From Vulcanimicrobiota bacterium (GTDB taxonomy: Bacteria; Vulcanimicrobiota; Vulcanimicrobiia; Vulcanimicrobiales; Vulcanimicrobiaceae): a DNA stretch of 64,000 bases. Below the pieces are notes generated by a model. That model made no database searches. It was not told the origin of the DNA and saw only the letters and a program-made list of their open reading frames with translations. Shown here in pieces: positions 57,897-64,000 of the stretch (positions are counted from its first letter, which is position 1; the number at the start of each line of letters is the position of its first letter). The DNA lies in assembly GCA_003161435.1 (NCBI GenBank), contig PMOS01000024.1:177158-241157 (forward strand). Reading direction: 5' to 3'. A program made the translations under genes and the position numbers.

Positions 57897-58218
57897 CCCT
57901 AACTTCACTCGCAAGAGTGGGCACGTCTTCGCGCAACTGGGTCGTCCACATGCGGACGATCTTCTTCGCAAGGCGCGCGTCGCAAACGTGATCAACGACG
58001 TCATTAAACGTCGTGGTCTCAATCAGGAAGCTGCGGCGGACCGCGCCGGCGTTCACCAAGCCGATATTTCCCGGTTGGCCAATGGACAAGTCGGTCGATT
58101 TTCGCTTGACCGCCTTTTGACGATCGTTGATCGGCTCGGAATCGAAATCAGCATTGAACAGCGGCACGATCAGCACGGCCACCTCGTCGTCGAGGTTCGC
58201 GAGCTGGCTCACGCCTGA
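57868..58218 (+). CDS. higA: HigA-type XRE-family antitoxin
   Basis: 116 residues. NVFADLG-like segment HVFAQLGRPHADDLLRKA at 19-36, then helix-turn-helix LNQEAAADRAGVHQADISRL at 51-70 and GRFSLDRLLTIVDRLGIEIS, the usual order of HigA (COG5606). It binds HigB and the operator palindrome upstream. Overlaps higB by 29 bases (ATG 57868), so the two are co-translated. The N-terminal Ser/Arg-rich 17 residues are extra compared with the core family. Confidence 0.9.
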   Translation: MSNSSARRDDPNFTRKSGHVFAQLGRPHADDLLRKARVANVINDVIKRRGLNQEAAADRAGVHQADISRLANGQVGRFSLDRLLTIVDRLGIEISIEQRHDQHGHLVVEVRELAHA

Positions 58219-58285
58219 CGCCATCGCTGGGCGGATCTCGTTCAAGTCCGTGCAGGTGTCTGCGTAGATGGCCGCTGACTTCTGA

Positions 58286-58527
58286 CTATGGGATCGCGTC
58301 GATCGCTTTTGCGAGCTCGACGTCGCGGTCGGTGATCGCGTTGACGTCGTGCGACCAGGTGCGGATCGTCACGATGTTCCATGACAGCTCGATGTCGGGG
58401 TGATGGTCGAGGCGATTGGCGACCTCGGCGATGGCCTTCACGAAGGAGACCGCGCCGTTGAAGTTCCGCCGGTCGAAGCGCTTCACCAGCGCCTTTCCGT
58501 CGTTCGCCCAGCCTGGTGGTACGTCCA

Positions 58528-58528
<1 letters not shown>
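58286..58528 (-). CDS. Pterin-4a-carbinolamine dehydratase, short N-terminus
   Basis: 80 residues. The active-site motif HHPDIELSWNIVTIRTWSHD (with HHPD and the THD-like WSHD) and ITDRDVELAKAID are clear. The usual 15-20 residue N-terminal helix (LSDEEI...GW) is shortened to MDVPPGW; an in-frame upstream reading inside the aminomutase gene lacks family likeness. Start ATG 58528 overlaps that gene as TGATG. It recycles tetrahydrobiopterin or acts as a transcription coactivator in other organisms; a phenylalanine hydroxylase is not in the window. Confidence 0.85.
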
Positions 58529-59802
<1,274 letters not shown>

Positions 59803-59906
59803 CGCTGCCACGAGGACACACGTTCCCGCCGGGCAGCGCGCGTCCATCCACCGCGGGTCGGCGGACGGTCAAGGGGCGGCGCGCCGGACGCTGGAAACGC
59901 CCCGTC

Positions 59907-61016
59907 GTGACCGAGCAACGAACCAACGCCTTCCGTGCCGACCACGTCGGCAGCTTCTTGCGTCCTAAAGAGCTCCTCGAGCTCAGACACAGCGGGGCGG
60001 ACCCGGAGCGCCTGCGGGAAGTCGAGGACCGCGAGATCCTGCGCGTCCTGGCCAAACAGCAGGAGCTCGGTTTCGAGCTGTTCACCGACGGCGAGTTCCG
60101 GCGTGGCGGTTTCATGACCGATCTCACCGACGCGGTCGAAGGCTTCGACTCCGAAGCCGGCGTCGCGCGCATGTGGAGCACCGGCGGATCGGCGGTCGGC
60201 GTCGCGCCCACCGCCGTGCGCGGCATCGTGACCGAGAAGCTGCGCCAGACGCGTCGCCTGACCGCGCACGAGCTCGCCTTCCTCAAGCAGCACAGCCCGG
60301 GACCGATCAAGATGACGCTTCCGAGCGCCACGCAGTTTCCCGCGATCGCGTACAAGAAAGGGATCAGCGAAAGCGCGTATCCGAACCACTCGGCGTTTCT
60401 GGCCGACGTCGTCGACATCGTCAAGTCCGAGACGCGCGCGCTCGCCGAGGAGGGCGTCGCGTACATTCAGATCGACGCACCGCGCTACAGCTACTACCTC
60501 GACCCGAAGTGGCGCGAGTTCTTGCAGGCGGAGTTCGGCGAGCCCGAAGCGCTGCTCGACGAAGCGATCGCCGCCGACAACGCCTGCTTTCGCGCGGCTC
60601 GCCGGCCGGGCGTGACGCTGGCGATTCACCTCTGCCGCGGCAACAATCGCAGCCAATGGTACGCCGCCGGCGGCTACGACGCGATCGCCGAAAAGTTGTT
60701 CTCACAACTCGAAGTCGACCGCTTCTTGCTCGAGTACGACGACGAGCGGTCGGGGACGTTCGAGCCGCTGCGTTTCGTGCCGAGCGACAAGACGATCGTG
60801 CTCGGTTTGGTGAGCTCGAAGAAGCCCGAGCTCGAAGACGGCGCGGAGCTGGTCCGCCGCATCGAAGAGGCTAGCCAGTACGTTCCGCTCGATCGCCTCG
60901 CGCTCAGCCCGCAATGCGGGTTCGCGTCGATGGCCGAGGGCAATCTCCTCACCGAAGACGACCAATGGGCGAAACTCCGGCTCGTCGCCGATACGGCGCG
61001 AACGGTGTGGGGGTGA
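59907..61016 (+). CDS. Cobalamin-independent methionine synthase II-like protein
   Basis: 369 residues from GTG 59907. UROD/MetE C-terminal barrel: RADHVGSFLRP at the N-terminus, FTDGEFRRGGFMTDL, IQIDAPRYSYYLDP, AIHLCRGNNRSQW (H-x-C zinc site), LLEYDDERSG and the final SPQCGFAS (third Cys ligand). Thus a zinc methyltransferase using a simple methyl donor, related to the vitamin B12-independent core. True MetE has an additional N-terminal half, missing here. The substrate may be a methylated sulfur compound. A putative sugar ABC ATPase gene follows after 18 bases. Confidence 0.9.
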   Translation: MTEQRTNAFRADHVGSFLRPKELLELRHSGADPERLREVEDREILRVLAKQQELGFELFTDGEFRRGGFMTDLTDAVEGFDSEAGVARMWSTGGSAVGVAPTAVRGIVTEKLRQTRRLTAHELAFLKQHSPGPIKMTLPSATQFPAIAYKKGISESAYPNHSAFLADVVDIVKSETRALAEEGVAYIQIDAPRYSYYLDPKWREFLQAEFGEPEALLDEAIAADNACFRAARRPGVTLAIHLCRGNNRSQWYAAGGYDAIAEKLFSQLEVDRFLLEYDDERSGTFEPLRFVPSDKTIVLGLVSSKKPELEDGAELVRRIEEASQYVPLDRLALSPQCGFASMAEGNLLTEDDQWAKLRLVADTARTVWG

Positions 61017-61034
61017 GCCGCAGGAGCCGCTGAG

Positions 61035-62147
61035 ATGGCATCGGTTCGCCTCGCGTCGGTCAGCAAGAAGTTCGGCGAGACGGTCGTCGTCGACGACGTC
61101 ACGCTCGAGATCGCGGATCGCGAGTTCCTCGTCCTGGTCGGGCCGTCGGGGTGCGGCAAGTCGACCACGCTGCGAATGATTGCGGGACTCGAGACGACCA
61201 GCGGCGGCGACATCTTCATCGGCGACCGCCGGGTGAACGATCTCGGACCCAAAGATCGTGATATCGCAATGGTGTTCCAGAACTACGCGCTCTACCCGCA
61301 CATGAACGTCTACGACAACATGGCGTTCGGATTGAAGATGCGCAAAGTCCCCAAGGCCGAGATCGACCAGCGCGTCAAGGAAGCCGCCGACATCCTCGGC
61401 CTGGAACCGTACCTCAAGCGCAAACCCAAGGAGATGTCGGGCGGGCAGCGCCAACGCGCCGCGCTCGGCCGCGCGATCGTCCGGCATCCGGCGGTGTTCC
61501 TGATGGACGAGCCGCTCTCGAACCTCGACGCGAAGCTGCGCGCGCAGACGCGCACCGAGATCGTCAAGCTGCACCAGCGCGTCGCGACGACGATGATCTA
61601 CGTGACGCACGACCAGATCGAGGCGATGACGATGGGCCACCGCATCGTCGTGATGAAGGACGGCATCGTCCAACAGGTCGCGCCGCCGCAACAGGTCTAC
61701 GACCGCCCGGCCAACCAGTTCGTCGCCGGCTTCATCGGCTCGCCGACGATGAGCTTCCTCTCCTGCCGCCTCGAAGCCGAGAACGGCGCCCTCTACGCCC
61801 GCGGCCGCTCGTTCTCCGTCCGCATCCCCGACGAACACCGCGCGACGCTCGAGTCCGCAAACGCGTCCACGGCTGCCGGCACGGTGACCGCCCCCACTGT
61901 GACGCTCGGCGTTCGCCCAGAGGACCTTTTGTTGTACGCAGGCGAGGCCGGGTCGATCCCGGCCGTCGTCGATGTCGTCGAACCGCTCGGCTCGGAGCAA
62001 GTCCTGTACTTCACCTGCGACGAAGAACGGCTCACCGCGCGCGCGCCCTCAGACGCGGCCATCCACGTCGGAGAAACGATTACACTGGGTATCAACCCGA
62101 GCCGCATGCACCTTTTCGATGCCGCTACCGGCCTAGCGTACTTTTAA
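61035..62147 (+). CDS. ugpC: Sugar ABC transporter ATP-binding protein (UgpC/MsmK family)
   Basis: 370 residues. Walker A GPSGCGKST at about 37-45, QNYALYPHMNVYDNMAFGL, signature MSGGQRQR and Walker B AVFLMDEPLSNLDAK, with VTHDQIEAMTMGHR. C-terminal TOBE/MalK regulatory domain is present (GVRPEDLLLY). Such ATPases serve several sugar or glycerol-phosphate importers. Two matching permeases are on the other strand at 62273-63983, so the importer is split into convergent transcripts. The binding protein lies beyond the window. Confidence 0.92.
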   Translation: MASVRLASVSKKFGETVVVDDVTLEIADREFLVLVGPSGCGKSTTLRMIAGLETTSGGDIFIGDRRVNDLGPKDRDIAMVFQNYALYPHMNVYDNMAFGLKMRKVPKAEIDQRVKEAADILGLEPYLKRKPKEMSGGQRQRAALGRAIVRHPAVFLMDEPLSNLDAKLRAQTRTEIVKLHQRVATTMIYVTHDQIEAMTMGHRIVVMKDGIVQQVAPPQQVYDRPANQFVAGFIGSPTMSFLSCRLEAENGALYARGRSFSVRIPDEHRATLESANASTAAGTVTAPTVTLGVRPEDLLLYAGEAGSIPAVVDVVEPLGSEQVLYFTCDEERLTARAPSDAAIHVGETITLGINPSRMHLFDAATGLAYF

Positions 62148-62181
62148 CCCGCAACGACTGCGAGAAAAACAAAAATCCCGA

Positions 62182-62210
62182 TGTCATCCTGAGCTTGTCG
62201 AAGGACGAAC
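62182..62210. repeat. Interspersed repeat with CCTGAGCTTGTCGAAGG
   Basis: TGTCATCCTGAGCTTGTCGA, continuing AAGGACGAAC, lies in the 125-base convergent gap after the ugpC-like gene. The core CCTGAGCTTGTCGAAGG is a word I recognise as recurrent in intergenic regions of many GC-rich bacteria (REP-like). Only one copy is in this window, so its status here is from memory, not shown by the sequence. Confidence 0.45.
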
Positions 62211-62272
62211 GATCTTGGACATCGCGTATTGGCACTGCTCGCGTTTCGCCGGCCACCGTACTCGACGCGCGA

Positions 62273-63091
62273 TCACTCCTTGACCGAGCCCGCGAGTCCG
62301 GCGACGTAGTATTCGACGAAGAAGAAATAGACGAGGACCGCCGGCAGCACGCCGATGAGCGCGCCGGCCATCAGCTGGCCCCATTGGAACGTGTCGCCGC
62401 GGATCAGCTCGCTGGTCATGCCGACCGAGACGGTCTTGTTGACCGACGAGGACATGAACACCAGCGCGTACAGGTACTCGTTCCACGATAGCGTGAACGA
62501 GAAGATCGCCGCCGAGATCAACCCCGGCACGGCGATCGGGAAGATGATGCGCCACAGGATCGCGAGGTTGCTCGCGCCGTCGACGCGCGCCGCTTCTTCG
62601 AGCTCGCGCGGGATGTTCTTGAGGAACCCGATCAAGAGCCAGGTGCAGAACGGCACCAGAAATGTTGCGTAGATCGGGACCAGCGCCCACAGCTTGTCGA
62701 ACCAGTGCAGCTGGATGATGACCGACGCGAGCGGGATGAACAAGATCGCCGGCGGGACGATGTAGGCGAGGAAGATCGCCGTGCTCACCACCTCCGAGCC
62801 GGGGAAGCGCAAGCGGATGATGGCGTACGCGGTGATGTACGAGACGAACACGCTGAGCACCGTCGCGGAGATCGATACGAAGAGCGTGTTCGCGAACCAC
62901 TGGGCGTACGCCGTTTGTGTGAGCAGGTCGCTGAATTGGGAGAAGGTGAAGTGCGAGATCCAGAACGGATTGAGTCCCTGCGACAGCTCTTGATCCGACT
63001 TGAATGCCGTGATGAGCATCCAGACGAACGGCAGCATCAGGAAGATGCCGTAGAGCGCCAGCGGGACGTAGATCCGCAGCTTGCGGTTCAC
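62273..63091 (-). CDS. Sugar ABC transporter permease (MalG type)
   Basis: 272 residues from GTG 63091, six helices. EAA motif EEAARVDGASNLAILWRIIF at about 185-204 contacts the ATPase. LPFVWMLITAFKSDQEL at the N-terminus is typical of MalG/UgpE. It is one base after the stop of the MalF-type gene. It should pair with the UgpC-like ATPase at 61035. The substrate (sugar or polyol) is not fixed by sequence. Confidence 0.93.
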   Translation of the reverse strand: MNRKLRIYVPLALYGIFLMLPFVWMLITAFKSDQELSQGLNPFWISHFTFSQFSDLLTQTAYAQWFANTLFVSISATVLSVFVSYITAYAIIRLRFPGSEVVSTAIFLAYIVPPAILFIPLASVIIQLHWFDKLWALVPIYATFLVPFCTWLLIGFLKNIPRELEEAARVDGASNLAILWRIIFPIAVPGLISAAIFSFTLSWNEYLYALVFMSSSVNKTVSVGMTSELIRGDTFQWGQLMAGALIGVLPAVLVYFFFVEYYVAGLAGSVKE

Positions 63092-63092
63092 G

Positions 63093-63983
63093 CTACTTCT
63101 CCCGCACCGAGCGGACGACGAAGAAGGCCAGCACGATCATGATGACGATCGGCGAAACCGCGATCGCTGCTCCCTCGCCGAGCTGACCGCCGGAGATCGC
63201 GCGCTGGTAGGCGAGCGTCGTGAAGACTTGCGTCGCGTCGGTAGGGCCGCCGTGCGTGATCGTCCAGATGAGTTGAAAGTCGGTCAGCGTGAAGATCGAA
63301 GAGAACGCGACCAGGATCGTCGTGATCGGCATCAGGAGCGGCCACGTGATACGCCGGAACGCCTGCCAGCCGTCGGCCCCATCGATCGCGGCGGCTTCGT
63401 AGAGGTCTTTCGAGATCGACTGGAGCCCGGCCAGGTAGCCGATCGCGAAATACGGCAGCCCGCGCCAAATGTTCACCACGATGAGCGACATGCGCGCGCT
63501 CCACGGGTGGCCCAGAAAATCGATGTTGCTGTGGATCAGATGCAGACGGATGAGCAACCAGCTCACGGCGCTGAACTGGGGATCGAGCAGCCACAGCCAC
63601 GCGAGCGCCGAGAGGACGGTGGGCGCGACCCACGGCAGGAGCATGAGCGCGCGTGAGACGCGATAGCCACGAAACCGCTGGTTGAGCAGCAGCGCGAGCG
63701 CGAGCCCGAGCACCAGCTTCCCGCCCTCGGCGCAGATCGTGTAAAAGACCGAGTACCACGCCGCCCCGCGGAAGATCGGATCGGCGAAGATCGTCGCGTA
63801 GTTCTGCAGGCCGACGAACTGGCCCGGGTTCCCGATCGTCGCGCTGGTGAGGCTGAGCCAAATGCCGAGCAGCAGCGGATACGCCAGCAGCCCGAGCAAA
63901 ATGATCGCCGCGGGTACGATGAGCAGATAGCCCAGCACCCGCGGCGAATCGAGCCGCGCGGCCAGCGACGGCCGCCGGATCAC
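63093..63983 (-). CDS. Sugar ABC transporter permease (MalF type)
   Basis: 296 residues, six helices, from GTG 63983. EAA motif YEAAAIDGADGWQAFRRITW, and ALMLLPWVAPTVLSALAWLW in the core. The upstream codons at the window edge end ...GCG TGA with GTGA overlapping this start, which suggests that the neighbouring gene (probably the binding protein) is directly coupled. N-terminal cytosolic tail is short. Partner of the MalG-type gene. Confidence 0.92.
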   Translation of the reverse strand: MIRRPSLAARLDSPRVLGYLLIVPAAIILLGLLAYPLLLGIWLSLTSATIGNPGQFVGLQNYATIFADPIFRGAAWYSVFYTICAEGGKLVLGLALALLLNQRFRGYRVSRALMLLPWVAPTVLSALAWLWLLDPQFSAVSWLLIRLHLIHSNIDFLGHPWSARMSLIVVNIWRGLPYFAIGYLAGLQSISKDLYEAAAIDGADGWQAFRRITWPLLMPITTILVAFSSIFTLTDFQLIWTITHGGPTDATQVFTTLAYQRAISGGQLGEGAAIAVSPIVIMIVLAFFVVRSVREK

Positions 63984-64000
63984 GCGCGCTTGTAGATCGC

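Noticed and set aside
57237..58022. 261-codon minus-strand frame over higB
   Set aside because: Antisense to the toxin and antitoxin, which have clear family patterns.

Overview
The window looks like chromosomal DNA of a high-GC, diderm, probably aerobic heterotrophic bacterium. It has lipoproteins, a likely outer-membrane barrel, many exporters and import systems for amino acids and sugars. Several traits (lysine-rich histone H1-like proteins, very tight gene packing, an unusual RuBisCO-like protein) would fit a little-studied soil lineage such as Candidatus Eremiobacterota (WPS-2). That placement is an inference with low confidence; no rRNA or marker gene in the window settles it. I see no tRNA, rRNA, CRISPR array or complete insertion sequence.

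Layout. 1-4501: branched-chain amino-acid type ABC importer on the minus strand (livM-livH-livG-livF-substrate-binding protein, the last cut by the window edge). 4571-7380: a worn acetyltransferase remnant, a fosmidomycin-resistance-like MFS exporter, a truncated hydrolase and a lower-GC segment with a methyltransferase, so this is a scarred site. 7383-11462: methylmalonate-semialdehyde dehydrogenase, a divergent EF-G paralogue and a lipoprotein. 11470-15685: a hydrolase and a tightly overlapped envelope operon (barrel protein, SGNH lipoprotein, LolA-like protein). 15811-16270: first histone H1-like gene with a clear promoter and terminator. 16331-17389: palindrome, secreted protein and MarR regulator. 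17310-26952: a long minus-strand run (small basic protein, LuxR/MalT-type regulator, Kup, cytidylate-kinase-like protein, MFS, Na+/H+ antiporter, SIMPL protein, serine hydrolase), largely ion homeostasis and stress. 27001-32274: ABC-2 exporter ATPase and one permease, AidB-like dehydrogenase, secreted proteins. 32281-34461: redox/stress operon (pirin, UBP zinc finger, Clp N-domain protein, peroxiredoxin).

34560-37276 is the most unusual part: a compositionally different accessory stretch with a frameshifted membrane protein, two paralogous genes of about 65 codons that each sit just behind an extended -10 promoter (probably leaderless mRNA), a cluster of strong hairpins, and a lipoprotein with a near-consensus promoter and a palindrome across its start site. 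37335-40469: AlkA-like glycosylase, the second ABC-2 permease, a RuBisCO-like protein and a Gre C-domain protein. 40488-47328: minus-strand run of a BNR-repeat secreted protein, a membrane protein, a small helical protein, a second H1-like protein and an S9 peptidase; the H1-like and helical proteins share a repeated short motif ending Pro-Thr-Ile-x-Glu. 47351-55648: envelope hydrolases, PEBP lipoprotein, and a fully overlapped operon of cyclophilin, DUF72, ornithine-cyclodeaminase-like protein and MFS; then an M28 peptidase. 56025-58218: AlbA/Schlafen-type gene and a HigB-HigA toxin-antitoxin pair, a small defence-like islet. 58286-63983: pterin dehydratase, GSA-aminomutase-like enzyme, MetE-like enzyme, and a sugar-type ABC importer (ATPase plus two permeases).

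A general trait is stop-start coupling: at least 17 neighbouring pairs overlap as ATGA, GTGA, TGATG or, in one case, CTGA. This guided many of the start choices given here.
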